Notes: generated by a model from the letters alone, not told the origin. 64,000 bases of DNA from Palleniella muris (GCF_004792655.1 NZ_SRZC01000002.1:186001-250000), one strand, 5' to 3'; counted from the first letter of the stretch, positions 8,447-18,653 are shown. Numbers and translations: made by a program.

Positions 8447-9913
8447 ATGAGACACTGCGGATTGATATTGTTTCTTGCCTTGTTCCTTGCCGGATGTTCG
8501 GGGAACACCCGTAACGGGGACGCACTGTCCGCCCACCAAACGGCGGAAAAGGTAAAAGACAGTTGGTCGAAGATGTCCAAGCCCATTGAGATAGAGGTCA
8601 CGGGGCGGACAAAAGACGAACTGGAAGCTATAGGCTCGCTTGCCGTATGGCTTGACGGCATGGAGGGCGGCAAAGCCGTGGAGTTCCGTTTCGACGGCAA
8701 GGTGTTCAAGCCCACTGTCCCTGTTCTGGCTGACAGCACGGTATTACCCCTTGTCTGTTATCCGTTCCTTCCGTCACTGCATCCGGCCGACACTGTTGCG
8801 GTCAGCCATCCGCTCGGCGAAAGACTCGCCGGACAGATCCAATCCGTGACACAGACAAATGACAAAACAAAGATTACAATGAAATTAGAAGAACTTACCG
8901 CACTGCTGCGCCTGATACTGAAAAGCGACAATATCAGTGACGTGATGCAGATTCTGGAGATACAGGGGGACTGCGTTTCAACAGCAGCCTTCCTGATTCC
9001 GCTTAAGGGGAAACTGGCCGGGACACGTGCCGATGCCGGCAATGTATGTTCTCCCAACAAGGATTGCCTGTTGAACAACGGCATCCCGCATGACTTCAAC
9101 CTCATTCCTACGGAGGATTCTGGAGAAATACAGATATTCCTCAAAGTTAATGGGAAAAAGTTGTCCATATCCACCACGCTACCGCCTCTGAGACGAGGAA
9201 GCATCACCGAACTGCGCCTTCATGTCAGCGATGGCAAACTTTCCGTAGGCAGCAGCTGGGTAGATACCAAACATCCGTTTGAGAAACCGTCCGTTTCCGG
9301 CACGGACTCTGTCCGCATCGGGCATTTCCTGCAAAGGGATGGGACTCTGACCTCCAAATTCGATGAGAACACCCTTGCCTGGGTTATCCTGACAGATGGG
9401 CGACACGGCAAGGCCGTCGCCATGGATGATAACAGTACGAGCAACTGGTTCAGGAAAAAGTCTTTCCGAACCGGCCATATCTTCGATACGGCTGACGGCA
9501 AGTTGCGTGAGGGCTATTTCGGACAGCCGCAAGAGGATGAGGAACATATCGTGTTCAGTCCCCGAATCCGATATCCGGGCAGTTGTGCATTGGGATTCGA
9601 CGACGGAGCCGCACTCACGCAGGGCATACTCCGCCATGCGGACAGCCATGCCCTTAAGAACTTCCAGGACAAGCGTGTGCTGCCGTCGGCCTACATACCG
9701 TCGCTTGCGGAGATGGCCCGGCTTGCCTACCATCTTGAAAAGCATAAGGACAGCATGCCTGCCTTTTTCAAGATGCCGGAAGGCATCTATGCCACCTCCA
9801 GCGAATCCGGCGAGGACACCTTTTATTCGATAGACATGACCGAATGGTTTGTCACCGCCTACAATTCCAAGGAGCACAGCGATATGAAAACGAGATTGTT
9901 TTACCTATTCTGA
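8447..9913 (+). CDS. Large lipoprotein with DUF1566/Lcl-like C-terminal domain, inserted between traF and traG
   Basis: This 488-residue protein has a lipoprotein signal (LFLAGCSGN, Cys at about 16). Its N-terminal half is beta-rich and resembles fimbrillin-type domains (VEFRFDGKVFKPTVPVLADS). The second half, from about residue 285 (VRIGHFLQRDGTL), resembles the Lcl/DUF1566 fold, including AYIPSLAEMARLAYHL near 420. The same domain type occurs in the lipoprotein at 22378-23166, so the element carries two related ones. Genes of this kind are found between traF and traG in some Bacteroidales elements. A surface role in pili or mating-pair contact is plausible but unproven. Confidence 0.55.
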   Translation: MRHCGLILFLALFLAGCSGNTRNGDALSAHQTAEKVKDSWSKMSKPIEIEVTGRTKDELEAIGSLAVWLDGMEGGKAVEFRFDGKVFKPTVPVLADSTVLPLVCYPFLPSLHPADTVAVSHPLGERLAGQIQSVTQTNDKTKITMKLEELTALLRLILKSDNISDVMQILEIQGDCVSTAAFLIPLKGKLAGTRADAGNVCSPNKDCLLNNGIPHDFNLIPTEDSGEIQIFLKVNGKKLSISTTLPPLRRGSITELRLHVSDGKLSVGSSWVDTKHPFEKPSVSGTDSVRIGHFLQRDGTLTSKFDENTLAWVILTDGRHGKAVAMDDNSTSNWFRKKSFRTGHIFDTADGKLREGYFGQPQEDEEHIVFSPRIRYPGSCALGFDDGAALTQGILRHADSHALKNFQDKRVLPSAYIPSLAEMARLAYHLEKHKDSMPAFFKMPEGIYATSSESGEDTFYSIDMTEWFVTAYNSKEHSDMKTRLFYLF

Positions 9914-9918
9914 GCATC

Positions 9919-12486
9919 ATGACCTGGTATGTGATACTGTTTTTCGCGGCTATCCTGATAGGGATGGCAATCTCGGTGGCCGCTTTCGGTACGGGAGGCA
10001 AACGCAAGCGCGTCTTCCGTGACATCTATTTCTCGGTGGAGGATAATGATGGCATCGGGGTCATCTACACCAAGACCGGCGAGTATTCCGCCATACTTGA
10101 AATAGAGAACCCCGTGCAAAAGTATTCTGCCGATGCAGACCGCTATTACGATTTCTGCCATCTGTTCTCGGCGGTGGTACAGACCCTTGGCGAGGGCTAT
10201 GCCATACACAAGCAGGATGTGTTCTCCCGTCGTGGATTCGTGCAGGCGGACGCGAAAGAAAAGGAGTTCCTGTCAAGATCCTATTTTTCCTATTTTGAAG
10301 GCCGTCCCTATACCGATACACGCACCTGTCTCGTCATTACGCAGGAATCGAAGAAAGGGAAGCTGTATTCCTTCGACATGAAGAAATGGAAGGACTTCCT
10401 TGTGAAGATACGCAAGGTGAAGGACCAGTTGCGTGACGGAGGCATGAAGGTGAGGTTCTTGACGGCCGACGAATGTGACAGCTATGTTGACCGGTATTTC
10501 ACGCTGGATTTCAACAGTCCGATTGTCACCATGAGCAATTTCAAGGTAGATGACGAGGGCATTGGCATGGGCGACCGCAAATGCCGCGTGTTCTCCCTTG
10601 TCGATGTGGATTGTGCCGGGCTTCCGTCCCTTGTCCGTCCTTTCACGAATGTGGAGGTGAACAACACAGGGATGCCACTTGACCTCATGTCCGCCATCGA
10701 CAGCATCCCGGAAGCCGAGACTGTCATCTACAACCAGATGATTTTCATTCCCAACCAGAAGCGGGAACTTTCCGCCCTTGAAAAGAAGAAGAACCGTCAC
10801 GCCTCCATCCCCAATCCGAGCAACCAGATTGCCGTGGAGGATATCAAGCAGGTGCAGGAAGTGGTGGCACGCGAGGGCAAGCAACTTGTATATACGCACT
10901 TCAACCTCGTTGTATGCTGTCCACGTAATGCGGATATGCAGAAGCCCGTGAACCATCTTGAAAACATGTTCGGGCGCATGGGCATCCATATCTCCAAGCG
11001 TGCCTACAACCAGCTTGAGCTGTTCGTGAACTCGTTTCCCGGCAACTGCTACAACATGGATCCCGAGTACGACCGCTTTCTTACCTTGTCGGACGCCGCC
11101 ACCTGCCTTATGTATAAGGAGCATGTGCAGCGTAGCGAGGACACTCCGCTGAAGATATACTATACTGACCGGAAAGGGATGCCCGTAGCCATAGACATCA
11201 CCGGCAAGGAGGGCAAGGTCAAGATGACCGACAACTCCAATTTCTTCTGTTTGGGGCCTTCGGGCAGCGGCAAGAGCTTCCACATGAACAGTGTTGTAAG
11301 ACAGCTTCACGAGCAAGGAACGGATGTCGTGATGGTCGATACGGGAAACTCCTACGAGGGACTATGCGAGTATCTCGGCGGCAAGTACATCTCCTATACC
11401 GAGGAAAAGCCCATCACCATGAACCCGTTTAAGATTACCAAGGAAGAGATAAACATCGAGAAAATCAACTTCCTCAAGAATCTTATCCTGCAGATATGGA
11501 AAGGCTCGGAAGGTATTGTGACAAAGACGGAGGACAGGCTTATCGGACAGGCTATCGAGGAATACTACCGCAGTTACTTTACGGGTAAAATTGATGCGCC
11601 GCTTTCGTTCAACTCGTTTTTCGACTTCGCCGTCGTCCGCATCCCGGAAATTATCACCGAGAACGAACTGAAAGGCATTGATACGGCAGATCTCAATTAC
11701 CAGCTTCGGGATTTCTATAAGGGCGGAAGCCACGAGACCACGCTGAACGAGAACATGGACAGCACCCTGTTTGATGAGACCTTTATCGTGTTCGAGATTG
11801 ACGCAATCAAGGATGATGCCACGCTGTTCCCGATAGTCACGCTGATTATCATGGATGTTTTCCTGCAGAAGATGCGTCTGAAGAAGAACCGTAAGGTCCT
11901 TGTGATCGAAGAGGCGTGGAAAGCCATCGCCACCCCGCTCATGGCCGAATACATCAAGTACCTCTACAAGACGGCCCGTAAGTTCTGGGCTTCGGTCGGT
12001 GTCGTGACACAGGAGATACAGGACATCATCGGCAGTGAAATTGTGAAAGAGGCCATCATCAACAATTCCGATGTGGTGATGCTGCTCGACCAGAGCAAAT
12101 TCCGTGAACGCTTCGACAATATCAAAGCCATCCTCGGACTCACCGATGTGGACTGCAAGAAGATTTTTACCATCAACAGGCTTGACAACAAGGAAGGACG
12201 CTCCTTCTTCCGCGAGGTGTTCATCCGCAGAGGTTCGACCAGCGGAGTGTATGGCGTGGAGGAATCGCACGAGTGCTACATGACCTATACCACCGAGCGT
12301 GCCGAGAAAGATGCCCTCAAACTCTACAAGTCGGAATTAGGGTGCAGTCATCAGGAGGCTATCGAAAGATATTGCCGTGACTGGGACAACTCCGGCATCG
12401 CCGCCCCGTTGGAATTTGCCAGACGGGTATATAAGGCCGGTCATGTGCTCAACTTGCCCGCAAGGAACGATAAAAATAACCCATAA
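9919..12486 (+). CDS. traG: TraG, VirB4-type conjugation ATPase
   Basis: An 855-residue protein starting at the ATG at 9919, five bases after the lipoprotein stop; a longer upstream frame overlaps that gene and is unlikely. A membrane helix at the N-terminus (WYVILFFAAILIGMAISVAA) is followed by the VirB4-like domain. The Walker A box LGPSGSGKSFHM lies near residue 445, and a Walker B-like VLVIEEAWKAI near 660. It powers substrate transfer and pilus assembly of the type IV secretion system in the inner membrane. Length and motifs match the Bacteroidales TraG family. Confidence 0.95.
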   Translation: MTWYVILFFAAILIGMAISVAAFGTGGKRKRVFRDIYFSVEDNDGIGVIYTKTGEYSAILEIENPVQKYSADADRYYDFCHLFSAVVQTLGEGYAIHKQDVFSRRGFVQADAKEKEFLSRSYFSYFEGRPYTDTRTCLVITQESKKGKLYSFDMKKWKDFLVKIRKVKDQLRDGGMKVRFLTADECDSYVDRYFTLDFNSPIVTMSNFKVDDEGIGMGDRKCRVFSLVDVDCAGLPSLVRPFTNVEVNNTGMPLDLMSAIDSIPEAETVIYNQMIFIPNQKRELSALEKKKNRHASIPNPSNQIAVEDIKQVQEVVAREGKQLVYTHFNLVVCCPRNADMQKPVNHLENMFGRMGIHISKRAYNQLELFVNSFPGNCYNMDPEYDRFLTLSDAATCLMYKEHVQRSEDTPLKIYYTDRKGMPVAIDITGKEGKVKMTDNSNFFCLGPSGSGKSFHMNSVVRQLHEQGTDVVMVDTGNSYEGLCEYLGGKYISYTEEKPITMNPFKITKEEINIEKINFLKNLILQIWKGSEGIVTKTEDRLIGQAIEEYYRSYFTGKIDAPLSFNSFFDFAVVRIPEIITENELKGIDTADLNYQLRDFYKGGSHETTLNENMDSTLFDETFIVFEIDAIKDDATLFPIVTLIIMDVFLQKMRLKKNRKVLVIEEAWKAIATPLMAEYIKYLYKTARKFWASVGVVTQEIQDIIGSEIVKEAIINNSDVVMLLDQSKFRERFDNIKAILGLTDVDCKKIFTINRLDNKEGRSFFREVFIRRGSTSGVYGVEESHECYMTYTTERAEKDALKLYKSELGCSHQEAIERYCRDWDNSGIAAPLEFARRVYKAGHVLNLPARNDKNNP

Positions 12487-12498
12487 AAAACATTCATT

Positions 12499-12801
12499 AT
12501 GAACGAGAACAAACTTATCGAGGAATTTTGGCGCGATTGCGACAACAACAATTTCAGCAAGGAAGCCACCGTGCTGTTCTTCTACCTGCTTTACCGTCAC
12601 AAGCGTGACCGCCAGGAAACGATCAGCATCAATCCGGCCGCATTGCTCAGTCTTGTCAGCGGTTACAGCGTTACGGCGATGAAATCCGCCAGTGAGGAAT
12701 TGCAGTCACGCGGATATGTCGAGTACACACCCGCCAACGAGAGCTGTACTTCCGGAAAATACCGTTTCCTCAAGACGGGGACGGTGAAGAAAGGGAAATA
12801 A
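12499..12801 (+). CDS. Small winged-helix-like protein in the tra operon
   Basis: A 100-residue polar protein lying 12 bases after traG. The region NPAALLSLVSGYSVTAMKSA followed by a strand and turn (GYVEYTPANESC) looks like a winged helix, similar to DNA-binding domains of replication initiators and plasmid regulators. No membrane segment or signal is present, so it should be cytoplasmic, unlike most of its neighbours. It could be a regulator of the transfer operon. The fold is suggested by pattern only. Confidence 0.5.
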   Translation: MNENKLIEEFWRDCDNNNFSKEATVLFFYLLYRHKRDRQETISINPAALLSLVSGYSVTAMKSASEELQSRGYVEYTPANESCTSGKYRFLKTGTVKKGK

Positions 12802-12821
12802 GAAACGACCAGTCAACAAGT

Positions 12822-15356
12822 ATGCACCGCCTCCTGCTCATATTGACCGTACTGCTGGCTGTAGCGTCCGACGCTGCGGCCTCGGTGTGGTATTCCGTCA
12901 ACTACGATAAGAAAACGGTGGCCGCCATGACCGCCGCTTTCGGCACGGAGACCGCGACGGAAATGTATTACAGCGAACAAGTCAGGAAGATACTTGACCG
13001 TTACAGTGCCGCCGAAGTCGCCACAGCCAGTATCTTCATGTCCAAGTACCTTGACCGCAAGGCACTGACCGACCTCGGTATCTGGAGCAGTGCAACGGAA
13101 AACTATTATTACCGCCGCATCTATTCACTGGTAAGCGCGAAAATCATGCCGAAGATATGGACTGTCGCCGGCATGATGCTTCGTTCACCACAGACTGCAC
13201 TCTACTGGGGAAGCTACCTGTTCAAGGTCTGTCATGAGGTGGAAACGCTCTGCATGCAGTTCGAGTCCATCGTCACCAACAGCTCGCTGTCGTTCCGTGA
13301 TGTGGTATTCCTGCAGATAGCCCCGCAGTTCCAACCGCTGTTTGACCTTGCCGGCAGTGGCAATGTGGACTGGAAGAGTTTTTTTGATGACCTCGGCAAT
13401 ATTCCCAACCATTTCAACAAGGAGAATCTTGAATCCGACATTGGCACCCTGTATGACATGGGAGTCAGCATCGCCGGAGCGGGAACCGAGAACATGATGG
13501 AGACCCTGCTCGGCGGCAGTTCGTTCAATGACATCGCCAAAGGAAATGTGGCGGCGATTGTGAACGCCGCGGAGAGCAGTTACGGATTCTACAAGTCCCT
13601 TGAGCAAAATCTTGGAGGCACCTTGCTCTCGATGGTCGGCGGACCGGAGAATGTCTCCCGACTTTTCAATATAGACAGTTACAACATGACTTCATGGATG
13701 ACCGACTATCTCCGTGAGACTATGGGACAGTATTACACCCAGCGGTGGTACATCTACCGCCGGGACAGCGGCAGCGAGATACTCTGTGACTATATGCCTC
13801 CCACCGATGACAACAGCATCCTCTACGGCGGTGCCTGGACACGTTATAACACGACCGACGCGAATTTCTATCCCTCGTCGGCACAGACGGAGCAGATACT
13901 CTCCAATTCGGAGAGTTATGCCGGATGGTCGAGGGCGAAGGTGAAGCAGTTGAACGCATCTGGAGACGGGTACCTTTATAACCTGTCCTATTCCCGATAC
14001 GCCTATATCCTGTCAAAGAAGAACAAACAGTACGCCAAAGCCTATGCCTATTCCATCCGCGCCACCAAAAGCTGGAACCGGACAGAAGAGGTCTATGAGG
14101 ATGTCTTTGATTCCTATTCCATGGATCTGGGTATCTTCCAAAGACAGATGCAGGCACGGCTGTCGGAGTACAATGACAATGAAGAGGGATTCGTCTATTA
14201 CATCGGTTCGGATGCCCGTAACTATTACCAGGCGACCGATGAAGCCAAGATGAAAGGCACGGAGAGCGTGATTATCTCCGTGACCTGCCATGACGGATTT
14301 ACCATATCACAGGGAAGTACCCAGTATAAATGCCGCAGTTGCGGCGGTTCACTAAACGCCCATTCCAAGGAGTGCGCCATGCAGACCACGCTGACTGACA
14401 ACAATCTTGACATGTCGGAGTTTGACCGCCTTGAGACAGAATACAACAACCGCATAGCGGAGCTTCAGACCCAGATAGATGTGCTCAACAGCGAGAACAG
14501 GACGCTGATAAAGCAGATTTCCACAGCTACAGTGGAGGAAGCGGCCGTGCTCCGCCAGCGGTACAATGCCAACAAGACCCGGATAGATGAGCTGACAAGG
14601 GAACAGGAAAGTGTCAGGAAACAGCTTGCTGACCTGCGGGCAGCGCGTGAGGATGCTGCCGGCGGCGAGGAAGTGCCTACTGATGACTATTACCGCATCC
14701 CAGCCATCATGAATGACTGCAAGACCGCTTTCGACCTCACCTGGCAGGGAGAGGAACACTGGGAGGGCTACAGCTACGTGCGTACCGCCACTTCCGGGAG
14801 CATGGATGCCGTCATCACGTTCAAGGCGACGCTGAGCATCGCCCGCAAACCGAAATATTTCCTCGGCATCAAGATACACAGGGCCATCATGCAGATAGAA
14901 TGGACACTGACGGCGGATTACAGCAACACCCAGGTCGTGGATGTGATGCAACTCGACCCGAACAAGAGCGACCGGGAGAATGCCGCCGCCGTGAACAACC
15001 GCATCTCAGAGATTGCAAGGGATTATCCGTCCTGCACAATCAGCACCGAATACATCAAGAACGATCCGATGGAACAGGACAACAGCACGGACACCTACCA
15101 CCTGCTGTGGTCGTCGGACCGGTTGGAGATTGCGCGTGATGTGGATAGCCGCCTGACACGCATCTATGCCGACCTCGTATGTCTGGAGAAGATGATGCAC
15201 TATAAACTGTCTATCATTGATGTGTTGAAAAAGGCCGCTCCTTATGTCAATGACGAGCAAGGACGCAGACGCACGCTGCTTGACGAGAGTTTTGCCCGAT
15301 GGATGAACAGGGCCGGAAGTAGAAATTACAAACCTATGGAAGAAACGACAGAATGA
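12822..15356 (+). CDS. Large exported coiled-coil protein of the conjugation system
   Basis: An 844-residue protein with a signal peptide ending near residue 20. It has a helical N-terminal half, a small cysteine cluster around residue 500 (YKCRSCGGSLNAHSKEC, possibly zinc-binding), and a strong coiled coil at about 530-610 rich in Glu, Gln and Arg. The C-terminus carries the motif LLDESFARWMNRAG, which recurs near the ends of three other exported proteins of this element. It overlaps the next gene by 4 bases. I do not recognise a named family. Position between the VirB4 and VirB6 genes suggests an envelope component of the secretion channel. Confidence 0.55.
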   Translation: MHRLLLILTVLLAVASDAAASVWYSVNYDKKTVAAMTAAFGTETATEMYYSEQVRKILDRYSAAEVATASIFMSKYLDRKALTDLGIWSSATENYYYRRIYSLVSAKIMPKIWTVAGMMLRSPQTALYWGSYLFKVCHEVETLCMQFESIVTNSSLSFRDVVFLQIAPQFQPLFDLAGSGNVDWKSFFDDLGNIPNHFNKENLESDIGTLYDMGVSIAGAGTENMMETLLGGSSFNDIAKGNVAAIVNAAESSYGFYKSLEQNLGGTLLSMVGGPENVSRLFNIDSYNMTSWMTDYLRETMGQYYTQRWYIYRRDSGSEILCDYMPPTDDNSILYGGAWTRYNTTDANFYPSSAQTEQILSNSESYAGWSRAKVKQLNASGDGYLYNLSYSRYAYILSKKNKQYAKAYAYSIRATKSWNRTEEVYEDVFDSYSMDLGIFQRQMQARLSEYNDNEEGFVYYIGSDARNYYQATDEAKMKGTESVIISVTCHDGFTISQGSTQYKCRSCGGSLNAHSKECAMQTTLTDNNLDMSEFDRLETEYNNRIAELQTQIDVLNSENRTLIKQISTATVEEAAVLRQRYNANKTRIDELTREQESVRKQLADLRAAREDAAGGEEVPTDDYYRIPAIMNDCKTAFDLTWQGEEHWEGYSYVRTATSGSMDAVITFKATLSIARKPKYFLGIKIHRAIMQIEWTLTADYSNTQVVDVMQLDPNKSDRENAAAVNNRISEIARDYPSCTISTEYIKNDPMEQDNSTDTYHLLWSSDRLEIARDVDSRLTRIYADLVCLEKMMHYKLSIIDVLKKAAPYVNDEQGRRRTLLDESFARWMNRAGSRNYKPMEETTE

Positions 15357-16093
15357 GAACACCTATCCACATATTGATGACGCTGCTGATGCTGGCCATG
15401 CCGGTCATTGCCAAGGCGCAGTTCGGTTTTGATGTAGGCTCGGTGGAAGCTTATATCTCAGACCACAAGAACCAGCGCAGCCTGCTTCTTGCCCGTGCCA
15501 CACTGGAGCAGAGCAACAACCTCCTGCATGAGTACAGCGCGAAGGCCGCAGAAGACTACAAGGTGCTGAACTTCGACCTTGACAAATATACCAGGGCTTT
15601 CGATGTGATAGACGTGCTGTACCAGTCGTTGCGAACCTCCATGAACGTGTATTCCACCTACCAGACGGTCAGCGACCGCATCGGTGACTACAAGAAATTG
15701 CTGAGTGATTACAACTCCAAGGTGCTGAAGCGTAACAAACTCGCCCTTCAGGACACCATCATTATCCGGATAAGTCTCAGGTGCATCGACCGCATCTCGG
15801 CCGAAGGAAAGAGCCTGTACCGCTCGGTCAGCGACCTGGTGCTGTATGCTACCGGAGCCGCCGCCTGTTCGACATCCGATCTCATGCTTGTGTTGGAGAA
15901 CATCAACACCAGTCTTGATAACATCAAGAAACTGCTCAATGCCGCCTATTTCGACACATGGAGGTATATCCAGGTGCGGATAGGCTATTGGAAAGAAAGT
16001 ATTTACACACCCCGTTCACGGTCGCTTATCATCGAGGATGCTTTCGGACGATGGCGGCAGAGCGGGCTTAACCCATATAGAAACAAGAAATGA
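15353..16093 (+). CDS. VirB5-like exported helical protein (TraI/DUF4141-like position)
   Basis: A 246-residue protein with a signal peptide ending at VIAKAQ (residue 23). The mature part is almost entirely helical and rich in Leu, Ser and Tyr, as in VirB5 or DUF4141-type pilus-tip proteins. It ends with IIEDAFGRWRQSG, a motif shared with the genes at 12822, 16090 and 62796. It overlaps both neighbours by 4 bases (ATGA), so translation is coupled. The family match is by architecture and position; sequence similarity to classic DUF4141 is weak by eye. Confidence 0.6.
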   Translation: MRTPIHILMTLLMLAMPVIAKAQFGFDVGSVEAYISDHKNQRSLLLARATLEQSNNLLHEYSAKAAEDYKVLNFDLDKYTRAFDVIDVLYQSLRTSMNVYSTYQTVSDRIGDYKKLLSDYNSKVLKRNKLALQDTIIIRISLRCIDRISAEGKSLYRSVSDLVLYATGAAACSTSDLMLVLENINTSLDNIKKLLNAAYFDTWRYIQVRIGYWKESIYTPRSRSLIIEDAFGRWRQSGLNPYRNKK

Positions 16094-16821
16094 AACGGCT
16101 GATACTCTATCTGATGACAGGACTGTGCATGGTTTCGGCCACCGCACAGAACGTGACCTACAACCATGATGCCGCCAAACAGAACCAGTTTACCGTGGCG
16201 GAGATCGGTTCCGGCTCCCTTACTCCGGACTTGTACTACACCTTGCTGCACAGCAACTACAGGAAAACCGCTGCTGCGAAAAACAAGCTGTCGTTCCGCA
16301 CGACGGTGGGGATTGCAGGTTACTGGCAGGTGGATGATGCGGAGAAACTAGACTCCGCTATGACTAAACGTGCCGAGATAGAGGCGTTGAACGTGGCTGA
16401 CCGTACAGGCGGCGCACTGGATGTCGCATGGCTGGCGGAGGGTGACAAGCTCAACTCCAAGATGGCGGATTTCAAAAAGAATATCGACCGCATCCTGCAA
16501 CTGGGTGGCACTCCCGGACAGCAGACGGTGTGGAAGGAATACTATAACGTGTTCAAATCGGCCATCAAAGCGACGCAGGAAGCCTATATGCCCAACTCGC
16601 AGCGCAAGAAACAGTATCTGAGCATCTATGCCGACGTGTCGCGCAAGAACGAGGAACTGGTACGCTATCTCGTCTATCTGTCTAACAGCAAGACGACCGC
16701 CTCGCTGCTGGCATCAGGCTATGAAAGGGAAAACAAGAATGCCGTGTATGCGGCGGAAGCACTGGCCCGGTGGCGCGATGCGTGCTGGAGTGCGATGGGA
16801 AACTGTGTCAATCAACCATAG
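16090..16821 (+). CDS. Second VirB5-like exported helical protein
   Basis: A 243-residue protein with a signal peptide ending near residue 20 (MVSATAQN) and a helical mature region. It contains an Ala/Lys-rich segment and a conserved pattern near the end (AAEALARWRDACW), the same C-terminal signature as its upstream neighbours. It overlaps that neighbour by 4 bases. Having two or three such proteins in a row suggests paralogues that assemble together or form different parts of the pilus. No enzymatic motif is visible. Confidence 0.6.
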   Translation: MKRLILYLMTGLCMVSATAQNVTYNHDAAKQNQFTVAEIGSGSLTPDLYYTLLHSNYRKTAAAKNKLSFRTTVGIAGYWQVDDAEKLDSAMTKRAEIEALNVADRTGGALDVAWLAEGDKLNSKMADFKKNIDRILQLGGTPGQQTVWKEYYNVFKSAIKATQEAYMPNSQRKKQYLSIYADVSRKNEELVRYLVYLSNSKTTASLLASGYERENKNAVYAAEALARWRDACWSAMGNCVNQP

Positions 16822-16864
16822 AAACAGACAGATTCTGAAATAAATAACTAATAAACAACATTCA

Positions 16865-17995
16865 ATGGCAGACAATATTCTTAGCGACTTTGGCATCAAC
16901 CTGCTTGAGGAAGAGGTGGATGATGTGATTTTCCAGACCAACGAGTTCCTGTGCGATGCCACGTTCACAGGGTCACAAGGTCCTTTTTGGTGGATTCTTC
17001 AGATGTGCATGGCACTGGCTGCACTCTTTGCCATCGTGATGGCGGCTGGCATGGCTTATAAGATGATGGTAAAAAACGAACCGCTCGATGTGATGAAACT
17101 GTTCCGTCCCTTGGCGGTGGCCATCGTGATGACATGGTGGTATCCTCCTGCGGACACCGGGATGCACAACAGCGGCAGCAGCTGGTGTGTGCTTGACTTC
17201 CTCTCGTACATCCCCAATGCCATAGGCTCCTACACCCATGACCTGTATCAGGCGGAAGCCGCCCAGATCGGGGATAAGTTCGAGGAAGTGCAGCAGCTCA
17301 TTTTCGTCCGTGACACACTCTATACAAGCTTGCAGGCACAGGCGGATGTGGCCCGTGCCGGTACGATGGATCCCGCACTGATAGAATCGACCATGGAACA
17401 GACCGGTGTCGATGAAGTTACCAACATGGAGAAGGATGCCAGCAAGTTATGGTTTACTTCACTGACCTCCGGTGCGGTGGTCTGCATAGACAAAATCGTG
17501 ATGGTTATTGCGTTGATTGTCTTTAGAATAGGCTGGTGGGCAACCATCTATTGCCAGCAAATCCTGCTCGGTATGCTCACAATTTTCGGTCCGATACAGT
17601 GGGCGTTTTCACTCTTGCCCAAATGGGAAGGAGCCTGGGCGAAATGGATGATACGTTATCTGACGGTGCATTTCTATGGAGCCATGTTGTACTTCGTTGG
17701 GTTTTATGTGCTGTTGCTATTTGATATTGTGCTTTGCATACAGGTGGAGAACCTGACCGCCATTACCCAGAACGAGGCGACGATGGCAGCCTACCTGCAA
17801 AACTCCTTCTTCTCGGCAGGCTATCTGATGGCTGCAAGCATCGTTGCTTTGAAATGCCTGAATCTTGTGCCTGACTTGGCGGCATGGATGATTCCCGAAG
17901 GAGACACGGCTTTCAGTACGAGAAACTTCGGCGAGGGTGTGGCACAGCAGGCGAAGATGTCAACGACCGGCGCGATTTCATCCATGATGCGATAA
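16865..17995 (+). CDS. traJ: TraJ, VirB6-like polytopic membrane protein
   Basis: A 376-residue inner-membrane protein matching Bacteroidales TraJ. The N-terminus is soluble (NLLEEEVDDVIFQTNEFL), followed by a membrane helix near residue 45 (WWILQMCMALAALFAIVMAA). There are more helices around 75-90, 200-235, 260-290 and 310-330. VirB6-like proteins form the inner-membrane channel through which DNA passes. The gene is separated by 43 bases from its upstream neighbour and by 41 from traK, slightly wider gaps than elsewhere in the operon. Confidence 0.9.
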   Translation: MADNILSDFGINLLEEEVDDVIFQTNEFLCDATFTGSQGPFWWILQMCMALAALFAIVMAAGMAYKMMVKNEPLDVMKLFRPLAVAIVMTWWYPPADTGMHNSGSSWCVLDFLSYIPNAIGSYTHDLYQAEAAQIGDKFEEVQQLIFVRDTLYTSLQAQADVARAGTMDPALIESTMEQTGVDEVTNMEKDASKLWFTSLTSGAVVCIDKIVMVIALIVFRIGWWATIYCQQILLGMLTIFGPIQWAFSLLPKWEGAWAKWMIRYLTVHFYGAMLYFVGFYVLLLFDIVLCIQVENLTAITQNEATMAAYLQNSFFSAGYLMAASIVALKCLNLVPDLAAWMIPEGDTAFSTRNFGEGVAQQAKMSTTGAISSMMR

Positions 17996-18036
17996 TATAT
18001 AATAAGGTATAGGAAACCAATCAAATAAGCAAAACA

Positions 18037-18651
18037 ATGGTCATTAAAAATTTAGAGAACAAGATCAAGCTCGTGATGATAATCTGCGCCCTGTTTCTGG
18101 CAGGTTGCGTTGTTATCAGCCTGTCGAGCATCTGGACAGCCCGCTCAATGGTAGTGGATGCCCAGCAGAAAATCTATGTGTTGGACGGCAATGTGCCCAT
18201 CCTCGTGCAACGCACCACGATGGACGAGACCCTCGATGTGGAAGCCAAGAGCCATGTGGAGATGTATCATCATTACTTCTTCACCCTGGCCCCGGACGAC
18301 AAATACATCAAATACACGCTTGACAAGGCGATGTACCTTGTGGATGAAACGGGACTTGCCCAGTATAACACCCTCAAGGAAAAAGGATTTTACAACAACA
18401 TCATGGGCACCTCGGCGGTATGCTCGATATTCTGTGACAGCATCAACTTCAACAAGGAGAAGATGGAGTTCACCTACTATGGCAGACAGCGCATAGAACG
18501 CCGTACCTCCATCCTTACCCGAGAACTGGTGACCTCCGGGCAACTGAAACGAGTGCCGCGCACCGACAACAACCCCCATGGGCTGCTTATCGTGAACTGG
18601 CGCACCCTGCTGAACAAAGATATTGAACAGAAAACCAAAAACAGCTATTGA
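18037..18651 (+). CDS. traK: TraK, VirB8-like protein
   Basis: A 204-residue protein with one N-terminal membrane segment (residues 11-30) and a soluble periplasmic domain. It contains the family pattern MYHHYFFTLAPDDKYIKYTL, and the C-terminal NPHGLLIVNWRTLLNKDIE is also typical of TraK. VirB8-type proteins nucleate assembly of the secretion complex and contact the VirB10-like TraM. It is immediately followed by the TraL-position gene. Confidence 0.93.
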   Translation: MVIKNLENKIKLVMIICALFLAGCVVISLSSIWTARSMVVDAQQKIYVLDGNVPILVQRTTMDETLDVEAKSHVEMYHHYFFTLAPDDKYIKYTLDKAMYLVDETGLAQYNTLKEKGFYNNIMGTSAVCSIFCDSINFNKEKMEFTYYGRQRIERRTSILTRELVTSGQLKRVPRTDNNPHGLLIVNWRTLLNKDIEQKTKNSY

Positions 18652-18653
18652 TT

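Noticed and set aside
10273..11316. Long minus-strand open frame inside traG
   Set aside because: Antisense shadow in GC-rich coding DNA; traG on the plus strand has clear Walker motifs.
14352..14951. 199-residue minus-strand frame inside the exported coiled-coil protein gene
   Set aside because: Antisense shadow; the plus-strand product has signal, coiled coil and the shared C-terminal motif.
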